Assembly (NCBI RefSeq): GCF_037094685.1
Contig: NZ_CP146614.1
Coordinates: forward strand, 3,534,001-3,598,000
DNA length: 64,000 bases
Reading direction: 5' to 3'
Source of the DNA: Massilia sp. METH4
GTDB lineage: Bacteria > Pseudomonadota > Gammaproteobacteria > Burkholderiales > Burkholderiaceae_D
Below are positions 30,017 through 38,800 of this stretch, piece by piece. The position numbers and the translations under genes are program-made. Each line of letters begins with the position of its first letter. Positions within the stretch are counted from its first letter, which is position 1. Below the pieces are notes generated by a model, which did not search any database, was not told the DNA's origin, and saw only the letters and a list, made by a program, of their open reading frames with translations.

Positions 30017-30388
30017 ATGCGATCTGCATTCGAAGCATGGGCTCAGAAGGACGGGCACATCGTCCGTCGCCGCGAAGACAAGCCAGAAGAATACCTGGTG
30101 TATGAAACGCAGCGCCGCTGGCTGATCTGGCAGGCTGCGCTGGAACACGGCAAGACCCCCGCCGGCCGCAAGTCGGTGAAGGATGCCGGTGAAAAGGGCG
30201 GCACCCGCACCGCGACACGTCCGCAGGTAATTGCCTCGGACGAAGCCGCCGTGCGCAACCAGGTGCTGAACGAAGTGCTGGATGCATTCTCGGCACTGAA
30301 GAGCAAGGACGACACCGCGATGGATGACATCATGCATGTGATCCAGGGCTTGAAGCAGAAGCAGCAGGCCGCCAAGAACGGCGACTGA
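30017..30388 (+). CDS. Unknown small soluble protein
   Basis: A 123-residue protein I do not recognise. It begins MRSAFEAWAQKDGHIVRRRE and contains YETQRRWLIWQAALEHGK, followed by a charged, helical C-terminal half ending KQKQQAAKNGD. No signal peptide, no membrane segment. A good ribosome-binding site and codon use like the neighbours support it as a real gene. It stands alone after the AT-rich region; a role cannot be inferred. Confidence 0.72.
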   Translation: MRSAFEAWAQKDGHIVRRREDKPEEYLVYETQRRWLIWQAALEHGKTPAGRKSVKDAGEKGGTRTATRPQVIASDEAAVRNQVLNEVLDAFSALKSKDDTAMDDIMHVIQGLKQKQQAAKNGD

Positions 30389-30463
30389 CGGCTCGATGCC
30401 AGCCCGGCAGAAGAACCGGACCGGCATGGCGCGCTTGCGCGATGCCGGTCTGGTAGCGGTACG

Positions 30464-31108
30464 ATGACGGCCGGGCTGCACGGCCCGCTTTCACGGCGGG
30501 CGCTTTTGCGTCTGCTTGTGCGTCTGTTCTTGTGCTATCGATTCGCCTATCAGGCACAGCCAGCTGAATTGCCAGCCACTGCTTGGGCAAGCAAATTGCC
30601 TGCCACCTTGCCAGCCACCTTGCCCATCGCAATGCTGGTCGCGTTGCTGGCCGGCTGTGCAACGCTGACCGAATCGACCGAACAGTATGTGATGGTACAA
30701 ACCGTGCTCGACTACCAACCGGTAGCCGGGGTCGGCTGCGTCCTGACCAATGATGCCGGGCGCTGGTTCGTCACGTCCCCCGGCCGCGTGCGCATCCGGA
30801 AAAGCACAAAGCCGCTGACCGTGGACTGCCGGTCGAACGACGTTCATGTCGTCGACCAGATCAGCCCGAAGCAGAATACCTCGCGCTGGGGCAATATCCT
30901 GCTTACGGCGGGCACCGGCCAATTCATCGACCGCTCTACGGGTGCCGGATTCGATTACCCAAGCACGCTGACCGTGCTGTTGCAGCGCGTCCCTCCAGCG
31001 CCACCGCCGAAAGCGGCTGCCGCACCCGCGCCACCTCCGCCACCGCCTCCACCACCGCCCAAGCCGGCGGAACCGCCACAGCCACCGGGCGGGTCGGCCA
31101 TTTATTGA
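30464..31108 (+). CDS. Probable lipoprotein with Pro-rich C-terminus
   Basis: Up to 214 residues. A lipobox LLAGC occurs at residues 61-65 when counted from the ATG at 30464, which is too far from the N-terminus for a normal lipoprotein signal, so the true start is probably nearer, perhaps a TTG or the ATG at 30632; no clear ribosome-binding site decides it. The mature part has the pattern DYQPVAGVGCVLTNDAGRWFVTSPGRV, then IRKSTKPLTVDC, and a glycine/serine region, ending in a run of about 12 Pro. The next gene starts inside its stop codon. Confidence 0.6.
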   Translation: MTAGLHGPLSRRALLRLLVRLFLCYRFAYQAQPAELPATAWASKLPATLPATLPIAMLVALLAGCATLTESTEQYVMVQTVLDYQPVAGVGCVLTNDAGRWFVTSPGRVRIRKSTKPLTVDCRSNDVHVVDQISPKQNTSRWGNILLTAGTGQFIDRSTGAGFDYPSTLTVLLQRVPPAPPPKAAAAPAPPPPPPPPPPKPAEPPQPPGGSAIY

Positions 31109-31359
31109 GTATTCCTTCCACACCCGTCGAGCAGGTCGCGCCAGGGCTTACCGAAGCGGAATTGGCCGGCGTGGAGCGTGCCGTGGGCTCGGCCGAGCAG
31201 GCCGCGGCCCGGCCGGCCCCTTCGGCGCCCGCGCCGACCGCCTCCGTACAGGCGGCAGGCGCGGCGAACACCCGCAAGGGCATCCTGTGGGCCACCCTGG
31301 CACTGGGTCTGTGCGTGTTGGCGGCCATGGCGTGGCAGCTCTGCCGGCAGATGAAATAG
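31105..31359 (+). CDS. Small single-pass membrane protein, TTG start
   Basis: An 84-residue protein starting at TTG that overlaps the upstream stop (TTGA). The first 55 residues are Ala/Pro/Glu-rich and probably cytoplasmic or disordered; residues 59-78 (ILWATLALGLCVLAAMAWQL) form one membrane helix, followed by CRQMK. Coupled to the lipoprotein gene, so the two products may work together. No family recognised. Confidence 0.5.
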   Translation: MSIPSTPVEQVAPGLTEAELAGVERAVGSAEQAAARPAPSAPAPTASVQAAGAANTRKGILWATLALGLCVLAAMAWQLCRQMK

Positions 31360-31387
31360 GTGTCGCCGGGAGCGCATGGCGCCAATG

Positions 31388-31421
31388 AAAAACGCCGCCC
31401 GGCGCAAACCGGGGCGGCGTT
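31388..31421 (-). terminator. Terminator of pepA
   Basis: Hairpin AACGCCGCCCGG / CCGGGGCGGCGTT with one bulge. On the minus strand it is followed by T5, which fits the end of the minus-strand pepA; on the plus strand no T-run follows. Confidence 0.75.
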
Positions 31422-31467
31422 CATGCGGACGGGGCCGATGCGATGATGCTCGCGCTTATGCCCTCGT

Positions 31468-32961
31468 TTATACCCTATTGATCAGGAAGTTCGTCAGCAG
31501 CGGCACGGGGCGGCCGGTAGCGCCCTTGGCGGCGCCCGATTTCCAGGCCGTGCCGGCGATGTCCACGTGCGCCCAAGGATACTTGCGGGTGAAGTTCTCC
31601 AGGAACGCGGCGGCCGTGCACGAGGCACCGCCCGGCGTGCCGATATTGGCCAGGTCGGCGAAGTTCGACTTCAGCTGTTCGTTGTACTGCTCGCCGATCG
31701 GCAGGCGCCACACGGTGTCGCCGGTGGCGCGGCCGGCCGCGGCGATTTCCTCGGCCAGGGCGTTGTGCACGTCGTCGTCGCGCGTGAACAGGCCGCTGTG
31801 GTGGTGGCCCAGCGCCACGATGCAGGCGCCGGTCAGCGTGGCCACGTCGATCACGGCCGCCGGGTTGAAGCGCTCGGCATACGTCAGCGCGTCGCACAGG
31901 ATCAGGCGCCCCTCGGCGTCGGTGTTCAGCACTTCGATGGTCAGGCCGTTCATCGAGGTCACGATGTCGCCCGGCTTGGTGGCGCGGCCGGAAGGCATGT
32001 TCTCGCAGGCCGGCACGATGCCGATCACGTTCAGCTTCAGGCCCATCTCGCCGATCGCGCGGAACGTGCCCAGCACCGACGCGGCGCCGCCCATGTCGTA
32101 CTTCATTTCGTCCATGCCCGGGCCCGGCTTGATCGAGATGCCGCCCGTGTCGAACGTGATGCCCTTGCCGACCAGGACGATCGGCGCATCCTTCGGCTTG
32201 CCGCCCATGTGCTTGAGGACGATGAACTTCGGCGGCTGCTCGCTGCCGTTCGTCACCGACAGGAAGCTGCCCATCTTCAATGCCTCGAGCTGCTTGCGCT
32301 CCAGGACTTCCACGTTGAACTTGAACTCCTTGCCCAGGCCCTTGGCCGTCTCGGCCAGGTAGGTCGGCGTGCAGACGTTGGCTGACAGGTTGGCCAGGTC
32401 TTTCGTCAGCTGCATGCCATTGGCCACGGCGATCGCCTGCGCCAGCGCCAGTTTGGTGGCGGCATTGTTCGGCACCGCCAGGGCGATTTTCTTCACGCCG
32501 CTTGGCGCCGGGTCCTTCTTCGATTTTTGCGCATCGCTGCGATACACGCTGTCTCGCGCGGCGGTCACCACGGCGCGGATCGCCCAGTTGACGTCGCGGT
32601 CTTTCACTTCGGCCAGCGGCAGTGCCATAATGGCGTCCGCCGCGCCCAGCGTGGAGAACACTTTCAGTGCGGCCTGCAGGCCGCCCGTGAACGCCTTTTC
32701 GGTCACGGCATCGGCATTGCCCAGGCCGACCAGCAGCACGCGCTCGGCCGCCACGCCGTTCAGGCCGCGCAGCAGCAGGGTGGAGCCGGGCTTGCCCGTG
32801 ATGTCGCCGGACTTCAGCGCATGCGTGATATCCCCGGCGCCGTCGAGGGCCTGGGCCGCCTGCGAAAGCTTCTTGTTTTCGAATACAGCCACTGCGACAC
32901 AGCCGGTCTTTGCCGACGCGATGCTGTTCTTGGTGTCGAATGCTTTTATGCTAAAGTCCAT
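31468..32961 (-). CDS. pepA: Leucyl aminopeptidase PepA
   Basis: A 497-residue M17 aminopeptidase with the metal-binding motifs of the family: [29 protein letters not shown], and [18 protein letters not shown] (the NTDAEGR signature). It removes N-terminal residues such as Leu from peptides and forms hexamers with two metals per subunit. Start ATG with GGAGAA upstream. Divergent from lptF. Confidence 0.96.
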   Translation of the reverse strand: MDFSIKAFDTKNSIASAKTGCVAVAVFENKKLSQAAQALDGAGDITHALKSGDITGKPGSTLLLRGLNGVAAERVLLVGLGNADAVTEKAFTGGLQAALKVFSTLGAADAIMALPLAEVKDRDVNWAIRAVVTAARDSVYRSDAQKSKKDPAPSGVKKIALAVPNNAATKLALAQAIAVANGMQLTKDLANLSANVCTPTYLAETAKGLGKEFKFNVEVLERKQLEALKMGSFLSVTNGSEQPPKFIVLKHMGGKPKDAPIVLVGKGITFDTGGISIKPGPGMDEMKYDMGGAASVLGTFRAIGEMGLKLNVIGIVPACENMPSGRATKPGDIVTSMNGLTIEVLNTDAEGRLILCDALTYAERFNPAAVIDVATLTGACIVALGHHHSGLFTRDDDVHNALAEEIAAAGRATGDTVWRLPIGEQYNEQLKSNFADLANIGTPGGASCTAAAFLENFTRKYPWAHVDIAGTAWKSGAAKGATGRPVPLLTNFLINRV

Positions 32962-33102
32962 TTTTGTTCTCCGTAGGTGCGCAGATGTTCGTCTGAATGT
33001 CCGTCTCGTGGACGAACACCAAAGCGCGGTAGCTTAACCCAATTGCGTGATCCGGTTGCATCAACCGGTGACATGACTCACTAGCCGAATTATAAGCTTC
33101 GA

Positions 33103-34221
33103 ATGATTTTTCAACGCGCCCTGCGGCGTGAGCTGCTCAGCTCCGCCGGGGCAACCTTCACGGTGCTGTTCACCATCATCCTTACGTGGACCCTGATCAG
33201 GATCCTTGGCCAGGCCGCCGGCGGCAAGGTCGCCTCGTCCGATGTCATTGCGCTGATCACCTTCACGTCCCTGAACTACCTGCCGCTGATCCTGGCATTG
33301 ACCAGTTTCATCGCCGTGCTGCTGGTGGTCACCCGCACCTATCGCGATTCCGAAATGGTCGTGTGGTTCGCTTCCGGCCAGAGCCTCACGGCCTGGATCC
33401 GCCCGGTGCTGACGTTCGGCTTCCCCATCATCCTCGTCACCGCGGTGCTGGCGTTCTATGCCGGGCCGTGGGCCAAGCAGCAGTATGCCGAGTACGTGGA
33501 GCGCTTCGCCAAGCGCGAGGACCTGCAGAAGGTGTCGCCGGGCCAGTTCAAGGAATCGGGTTCGTCCAACCGCATCTTCTTCGTGGAAGGCACGTCGGGC
33601 CAGACGGCCTCGGTTCAGAACGTATTCGTCAACCAGGTCGACGCGCGCGGCACGTCCGTCATCGTCGCCAAGGAAGGCGTGATCGAGACGGGCGACAACG
33701 GCCAGCGCTATCTCGTGCTGAAGAACGGGCGCCGCTACCAGGGCGAGCCGGGGCAGGCCGACTTCCAGACGATGGAGTTCGAAAGCTACAAGATGCGGGT
33801 GGCGCAGCAGGCCGCCAAGCTCGAGACGATCCAGAAGGTCAACGCGATCCCGACCGGGATGCTGCTCACGATCCCCACCAACCAGGCCCGCGCCGAGATG
33901 CTGTGGCGTATCTCGGCCCCGATCACCTGCCTGGTGCTCATGCTCCTCGCGATCCCGCTGGGCTTCGTCAACCCCCGCGCCGGCAGCTCGACCAACCTGA
34001 TCATCGCGATCCTGATCTTCTTCACGTACTACAACCTGACCGAGTTGTTCAAGAAGGCCGTGGAACAGGGGCGGCTGAGCTTCGCGATGGGCTGGTGGCC
34101 GCTGCACGTGGCCGCGCTGGCAACCGTTGTGGTGCTGTTCCTGTGGCGCTTGAACGTGAACAGCCGCTGGCACCCCGGCGCGCTGCTGTCGGCGAAAAAG
34201 CGCGGCAAGGGGGCGGCATGA
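33103..34221 (+). CDS. lptF: LPS export permease LptF
   Basis: A 372-residue YjgP/YjgQ family protein of the LptBFG transporter, which extracts lipopolysaccharide from the inner membrane. It begins MIFQRALRRELLSSAGATFTVLFT and has three hydrophobic segments before a periplasmic region (about residues 125-255), then three more at the C-terminus, matching the six-helix topology. The end overlaps lptG by four bases (ATGA). Confidence 0.95.
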   Translation: MIFQRALRRELLSSAGATFTVLFTIILTWTLIRILGQAAGGKVASSDVIALITFTSLNYLPLILALTSFIAVLLVVTRTYRDSEMVVWFASGQSLTAWIRPVLTFGFPIILVTAVLAFYAGPWAKQQYAEYVERFAKREDLQKVSPGQFKESGSSNRIFFVEGTSGQTASVQNVFVNQVDARGTSVIVAKEGVIETGDNGQRYLVLKNGRRYQGEPGQADFQTMEFESYKMRVAQQAAKLETIQKVNAIPTGMLLTIPTNQARAEMLWRISAPITCLVLMLLAIPLGFVNPRAGSSTNLIIAILIFFTYYNLTELFKKAVEQGRLSFAMGWWPLHVAALATVVVLFLWRLNVNSRWHPGALLSAKKRGKGAA

Positions 34222-35381
34222 GCGTCCTGCAACGCTATTTCACTTCCTCCGTCACCAAGGCCGTGGGTCTGGTGCTGGCGGCGTTCCTGGGCCTGACGGC
34301 CTTCATGGACCTGACCAACGAACTGTCGTCCGTCGGCCGCAACGGCTACGCGTTCCAGGATGCGCTGCTGTACGTGCTCGTGATGGTCCCGCAGCACGTG
34401 TACGAGGTGATGCCGGTTGCCGCCCTGATCGGTACCATCTATACGATGGCGCAGTTCGCGTCGTCGTCGGAATTCACGATCATGCGCGCGGCCGGCATGT
34501 CGACGCGGATGGCAGGCTGGATGCTGTTCAAGATCGGCGTGATTTTCGTCATCGTCACGTTCATCTTCGGCGAACTGATCGCCCCACGCACGGCGCTGAT
34601 GGCCGAGCGCCTGCACCTGACGGGGCGCGGCACCACGGTTTCGTCGGAGTTCCGTTCCGGCCTGTGGACCAAGGATATCGTGAAGAGCGAAGGCTTGACC
34701 GGCACCGTGCAGGGCTCGCGCTTCTTCAATGTGCGCGCGGTGCTGCCGGACAGCAGCCTGGTGGACGTGAAGCTCTATGAATTCGACAACAGCTACCGCC
34801 TGCGCACGCTCACGGCGGCGAAAAGCGGCACCTACCAGGGCAACAATGTGTGGCGCCTGCGGGATGTCACGGAAAACCGTTTCATCAACCCGGCGCTGCT
34901 GAAGGGCGATGCCAACGCCCAGAACAATTTCGGGCAGGAGACCAGCGCGATCGAAACGCAGCGGCATGCGACCAAGGACCTGGTATCGGAGATCACGCCG
35001 AAGATCCTTTCGGTGGCGGCCTCCGACCCGGAGCGCATGTCGGCCAACGAGCTGGCCGTGTACACCCGCCACCTGCAGGAAAACCGCCAGGGTACCGAGC
35101 GCTTCAAAATCGCGTTCTGGAAGAAGCTGTTCGATCCGCTGGCGATCTTCGTGCTGATGGCGCTGGCGCTGCCATTCGGCTACCTGCACACCCGCAGCGG
35201 CGGCGTGAGCCTGAAGATCTTCATCGGCATCATGATCGGTGTGAGCTTCCTGCTCGTGAATACGCTGTTCTCGCACCTGGGCGTGCTGTCCGACCTGCCG
35301 GCCGTCCTGATCGCGGTGATGCCGAGCCTTATTTTCCTCGCCCTGGCGATCGGGGCACTTTACTGGGTGGAGCGACACTAG
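34218..35381 (+). CDS. lptG: LPS export permease LptG
   Basis: A 387-residue partner of LptF with the same fold: N-terminal helices (RYFTSSVTKAVGLVLAAFLGL), a periplasmic beta-jellyroll, and C-terminal helices ending PSLIFLALAIGALYWVERH. Conserved stretch FASSSEFTIMRAAGMS lies in the coupling loop that contacts LptB. Start ATG at 34218 overlaps lptF; the stop TAG is directly followed by the ATG of the CbiX-like gene, so one transcript is likely. Confidence 0.95.
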   Translation: MSVLQRYFTSSVTKAVGLVLAAFLGLTAFMDLTNELSSVGRNGYAFQDALLYVLVMVPQHVYEVMPVAALIGTIYTMAQFASSSEFTIMRAAGMSTRMAGWMLFKIGVIFVIVTFIFGELIAPRTALMAERLHLTGRGTTVSSEFRSGLWTKDIVKSEGLTGTVQGSRFFNVRAVLPDSSLVDVKLYEFDNSYRLRTLTAAKSGTYQGNNVWRLRDVTENRFINPALLKGDANAQNNFGQETSAIETQRHATKDLVSEITPKILSVAASDPERMSANELAVYTRHLQENRQGTERFKIAFWKKLFDPLAIFVLMALALPFGYLHTRSGGVSLKIFIGIMIGVSFLLVNTLFSHLGVLSDLPAVLIAVMPSLIFLALAIGALYWVERH

Positions 35382-35756
35382 ATGAAACGCGCCTTGATCC
35401 TGTTTGCCCATGGCGCCCGTGCCGCCAGCTGGGCCGCGCCGTTCGAACGCCTGCGCGACATCGTGGCCGCGCGCGAGCCGGAAGTCGACGTGTCGCTGGC
35501 CTTCCTGGAACTGATGTCGCCCCGCTTGCCGGAGCGCGCCGCCGCGCTGGTGGCGCAGGGAATCACCGACCTGACCGTGGTGCCGGTATTCCTGGGGCAG
35601 GGCGGCCATGTGCTGCGCGACCTGCCGCTCATGATCGACCAGCTGCGCGTGGATCATCCACAGCTGGCCGTGCGCGTCGCCGAGGCGGCCGGCGAGAACG
35701 CCGCCGTGCTGCAAGCCATTGCCGATTACTGCGTGGGATCGCTGGCCGATGCGTGA
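35382..35756 (+). CDS. cbiX: CbiX-type sirohydrochlorin chelatase
   Basis: A 124-residue small CbiX/SirB-family protein: RALILFAHGARAASWAAPFERLRD carries the active-site His at the end of the first strand, and VVPVFLGQGGHVLRDLP the second, as in single-domain chelatases that insert cobalt or iron into sirohydrochlorin. It starts immediately at the lptG stop and overlaps the next gene by eight bases. Siroheme is needed by the sulfite reductase encoded further along. Whether the metal is Fe or Co is open. Confidence 0.85.
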   Translation: MKRALILFAHGARAASWAAPFERLRDIVAAREPEVDVSLAFLELMSPRLPERAAALVAQGITDLTVVPVFLGQGGHVLRDLPLMIDQLRVDHPQLAVRVAEAAGENAAVLQAIADYCVGSLADA

Positions 35757-36501
35757 CGTCGGGCCGATCGCGATTGCCCAGACTGTCGCCGTCAAGGGCG
35801 ATATCGCCGCCAACTTGGCCCGCCATGGGGCGCTGGCGCAGATCGCGGCTGGCGAAGGCGCCCGGCTGGTGCTGTTTCCCGAGCTCGCGTTGACCGGCTA
35901 TGAACCCGGGCTGGCCGCCGGGCTGGCGCTCGAGGCCGGCGATGCGCGGCTGGCGCCCTTGAGGGAGGCCGCCGTCGGGAACGGTATCGTGATCGTCACG
36001 GGCGCGCCGCTGAAAACCGCCGGCTTGCCGCTGATTGCCGCGCTGTCGTTCCTGCCGGACGGCGCGACGCAGGTTTATACGAAGCAGTGCCTGCACGCGG
36101 GCGAGGAGAGCGCGTTTGCGCCCGGCGACGGCGGTGTGGCCCTGTCGCTGGACGATGTGCATATCGCACTGGCGGTGTGTGCCGATACCACGCGCCGCGA
36201 GCACGTGGCGGCCGCCGCGCGCGGTGGCGCGGGGCTGTACGCGGCCAGCATGCTGATATCGGAGAACGGCTATGCACAGGATGCGGCCATGCTGGCCGGC
36301 TATGCGCGCGAGCTGCGCATGCCTGTGGCGATGGCCAATCACGGCGGCCCGACGGGCGGCTGGGCCAGCGCGGGACGCAGCGCATTGTGGGATGAAGATG
36401 GCAATGTGGTGATTGCCGCCGAGGGTGCGGGTGAATGCTTGTTGCTCGCCTGGCGCGATCGCCATGGCTGGCGGGCGCGCACTATCGGCGAGCACTCCTG
36501 A
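35749..36501 (+). CDS. Nitrilase-superfamily carbon-nitrogen hydrolase
   Basis: About 250 residues. The catalytic triad of the nitrilase superfamily is visible: Glu in LVLFPELALTGYEPG, Lys in QVYTKQCLHAGEESAFAPG, and Cys in HIALAVCADTTRR. Start at ATG 35749, overlapping the chelatase stop. The subfamily is not clear; amidases, beta-ureidopropionase and others share these motifs. The position behind cbiX is probably just operon packing. Confidence 0.82.
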   Translation: MRDVGPIAIAQTVAVKGDIAANLARHGALAQIAAGEGARLVLFPELALTGYEPGLAAGLALEAGDARLAPLREAAVGNGIVIVTGAPLKTAGLPLIAALSFLPDGATQVYTKQCLHAGEESAFAPGDGGVALSLDDVHIALAVCADTTRREHVAAAARGGAGLYAASMLISENGYAQDAAMLAGYARELRMPVAMANHGGPTGGWASAGRSALWDEDGNVVIAAEGAGECLLLAWRDRHGWRARTIGEHS

Positions 36502-36580
36502 GCATCAATCGAACGGCGGCGGTTTGCTTGCCTCGTGCTCGCCCATCGACTGGGCCAATGTGCCAGGGGGACAGTTCTCG

Positions 36581-37327
36581 TCAATGTTCGGTCACGTTGG
36601 CCCGGGCATGCGCCACCATCGCCTTGATGGTCGCTCCCGGCGTTTCGAACTCGCGCTCGACCGCGTCGCGCAACGCGTCGGACTTCAGGTCGTCGAGCGC
36701 GGCGCGCGACACCTGCTCGGCCAGCTCCTCTTCATCCTGGCGGTGCAGCACTTCGACCACGAGCCGCACTTCCTTCGTGTAGTTCAGCACGAACGACAAC
36801 AGGGCAGGGGCGGACGACGTGCCGCCGGTCTTCACCAGCTCTTCCGTGTAGGCGTTCAGGCTGGCGGCCAGCGCGGCCACGCGCGCCGCCGGGTCGCCCA
36901 GGTGGCGCCGTGCCAGCGTGAAGTCTTCGGCGGCCACCAGGGCAGGCAAAGCGAAATCGGCGCATTGCGCCGCCAGCGCCGGCATCTGGATATCCATGCG
37001 CACGAACAGGTCGTGCGTGGCCTTTTCCTCGCCCAGGGCGCTGTTGATGGCCACGATGTCGCGAAACAGGTCGCGCGATTCGCCGCCGTTCAGCATGCGC
37101 GCCGTGTCGCGGTCGCGCAAGCCTTGCAGCGCACGGCGAGCGAGCGGGAATTGCTCGGCGAGGTAAATCCAGTCGCGCAGCGCGAACGACAGGCGCACGC
37201 CGGCGAGGCTGGGCTCGACGGCGAGCGCGTTTTCATGAAACCACAGATGGTCGCGCAGCGCGTCCTCGTACCGGCCCTCCAGCCGCGCGGTGCGCGCCCG
37301 TTCCAGAACGTCGTGTGCTTGTCCCAT
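36581..37327 (-). CDS. Unknown TPR-like protein
   Basis: A 248-residue, all-helical soluble protein with alternating Ala/Leu-rich helices resembling TPR repeats (RTARLEGRYEDALRDHLWFHENAL; RDWIYLAEQFPLARRALQGLRDRD). No signal, no membrane segment, no catalytic motif that I recognise. It stands alone on the minus strand between the lptFG operon and a membrane protein gene. Confidence 0.7.
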   Translation of the reverse strand: MGQAHDVLERARTARLEGRYEDALRDHLWFHENALAVEPSLAGVRLSFALRDWIYLAEQFPLARRALQGLRDRDTARMLNGGESRDLFRDIVAINSALGEEKATHDLFVRMDIQMPALAAQCADFALPALVAAEDFTLARRHLGDPAARVAALAASLNAYTEELVKTGGTSSAPALLSFVLNYTKEVRLVVEVLHRQDEEELAEQVSRAALDDLKSDALRDAVEREFETPGATIKAMVAHARANVTEH

Positions 37328-37381
37328 GCTGCCTCTCCCATTCTTGCAAAAGGAGATATTTTATCAGTGCAGAATACACTG

Positions 37382-37435
37382 GATGTGCAGGATGTGCTGG
37401 ATGTGCTCGATCTGCTAGACGCGCTTGTTGCGCTT
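37382..37435. repeat. Six degenerate 9-base repeats
   Basis: GATGTGCAG, GATGTGCTG, GATGTGCTC, GATCTGCTA, GACGCGCTT, GTTGCGCTT follow head to tail. The last units run into the 3' end of the DUF6328-like gene on the other strand. Probably a small slip-generated array. Confidence 0.5.
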
Positions 37436-37906
37436 GAGCCAGAGCGGCACCATCCACCAGACGCCAGCGACGATCGTCCCGATCACCGTGGCCACGAGCA
37501 GCCCGATCTTGTGGCCGAACACTTCGGAAACGACGAGGTTCGTGCCCAGCACCAGGGCGATGCCGAGGGCGATCGAGCCGGCGACGATCTGCCGCGTGGC
37601 ATAGCGCTTGAAACGCTCGCGGTCCATCAAGGGGCGCATCACGCGATGCTGCACGGCGGGACCCGACAGCAGGATCAGGCTGCTGAGCGCGAAGAACAGG
37701 GTGGCCAGGAACACGTACTTTTCCGATTGCACGATGTTCCGGAAACCGCCGTTGAAGGGCAGGATGATCAGGAATGCGGCCAGCGTTTGCGCACCGGGCA
37801 GCACGATGCGCATCTCGCTCAGCATGTCGGAGAAGTCACCGTCTTCGGGCAGGTCGGCTTCGTCGGGGACGTCGCCTTTATTCGGTTGTCTGGGATCGAC
37901 TTTCAT
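37415..37906 (-). CDS. DUF6328-like membrane protein
   Basis: A 163-residue protein with an acidic N-terminus (about 30 residues) and four membrane helices, including AAFLIILPFNGGFRN, FFALSSLILLSGPAVQH and GSIALGIALVLGTNLVVS; the last ends in a basic tail WLKRNKRV. The motif EMRIVLPGAQTLAAFLIILPF is the signature of DUF6328 as I remember it. Function unknown. Confidence 0.72.
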   Translation of the reverse strand: MKVDPRQPNKGDVPDEADLPEDGDFSDMLSEMRIVLPGAQTLAAFLIILPFNGGFRNIVQSEKYVFLATLFFALSSLILLSGPAVQHRVMRPLMDRERFKRYATRQIVAGSIALGIALVLGTNLVVSEVFGHKIGLLVATVIGTIVAGVWWMVPLWLKRNKRV

Positions 37907-38024
37907 ATCGGGGGCTCTTCTCGCACATTATAGGAAGAACACCACGGGCATGGCGCCCGTTACCCAGCCATTGCACTGCGCCGACAAGGGAAGCGCGAAA
38001 GCGAAAGCGGTAGCGGTATCAGTA

Positions 38025-38744
38025 TCAGCTCTGCTGCAGGGGCCGCGCTTCCATGGCCTCGCCCACCATCACCAGCACGGGGCCGTGCGGCGAACCAAGG
38101 CCGTGCGCGAGCTTGTCCAGGGTGATGCGTTCGATGCGCTGGTCGGGGCGGCTGACATTTTCCAGCACCAGCACCGGCGTATCCGGACGCCGGCCCTGCA
38201 GCAGCAGCCGCTGTGCGGTGGCGATCGCTTCGCGCCCGCCCATGTACTGCACCAGCGTGTCCGTCGACGGAATGCCGGACAGGTCGTCCTCGTCGGGCGC
38301 GGTGCTCGATGTAAAGAAGGCGACGCTGCGCGCCACGCCCCGCTTGGTGAGCGGCTGCTTGGCGGCCGCCGCGGCCGCGACGGCCGTGGTAATGCCGGGT
38401 ACCACCTCGACTTCGATGCCCGCTGCTTCCAGCGCCGTCAATTCCTCGTCGGCGCGGCCGAACAGCATCGGATCGCCGCCCTTCAGGCGCACCACGCGCG
38501 CATATTTCTGCGCGCATTCGATCAGCTGCTGGTTGATGAAGTCTTGTGCCGCCGAGCGCTGGCCGGCGCGCTTGCCCACGGAAACCAGGTCGGCCTGCGG
38601 GCACAGGGCCAGCATTTCCGGCGTCACCAGCGCGTCGTAGAGCACCACGTCGGCCTCGCCCAGCAGGCGGGCGCCGCGCACGGTGATCAGGTCCGCGGCG
38701 CCGGGACCGGCGCCCACCAAAAAGACTTTTCCGACTGCTGGCAA
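38025..38744 (-). CDS. cobA: Uroporphyrinogen-III C-methyltransferase (SUMT)
   Basis: A 239-residue SAM-dependent methyltransferase converting uroporphyrinogen III to precorrin-2, first step of siroheme and cobalamin synthesis. Motifs: KVFLVGAGPGAADLITVRGARLL, VRLKGGDPMLFGRADEEL and VVPGITTAVAAAA. The start is TTG, with GGGAG eight bases upstream; no ATG fits. Last gene in the cys cluster, where it supplies siroheme for CysI. It lacks the CysG dehydrogenase/chelatase part. Confidence 0.92.
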   Translation of the reverse strand: MPAVGKVFLVGAGPGAADLITVRGARLLGEADVVLYDALVTPEMLALCPQADLVSVGKRAGQRSAAQDFINQQLIECAQKYARVVRLKGGDPMLFGRADEELTALEAAGIEVEVVPGITTAVAAAAAAKQPLTKRGVARSVAFFTSSTAPDEDDLSGIPSTDTLVQYMGGREAIATAQRLLLQGRRPDTPVLVLENVSRPDQRIERITLDKLAHGLGSPHGPVLVMVGEAMEARPLQQS

Positions 38745-38800
38745 ATCGTGCTCCCGCGCTGGCTCTTGCTATTTGAAGGTTACCCGTCGAGGCGCGCGAA

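Noticed and set aside
36540..36600. A possible copy of the GGGGTACGTCCCC-type repeat near CCAGGGGGACAG
   Set aside because: Only a short stretch matches and no second arm is found.
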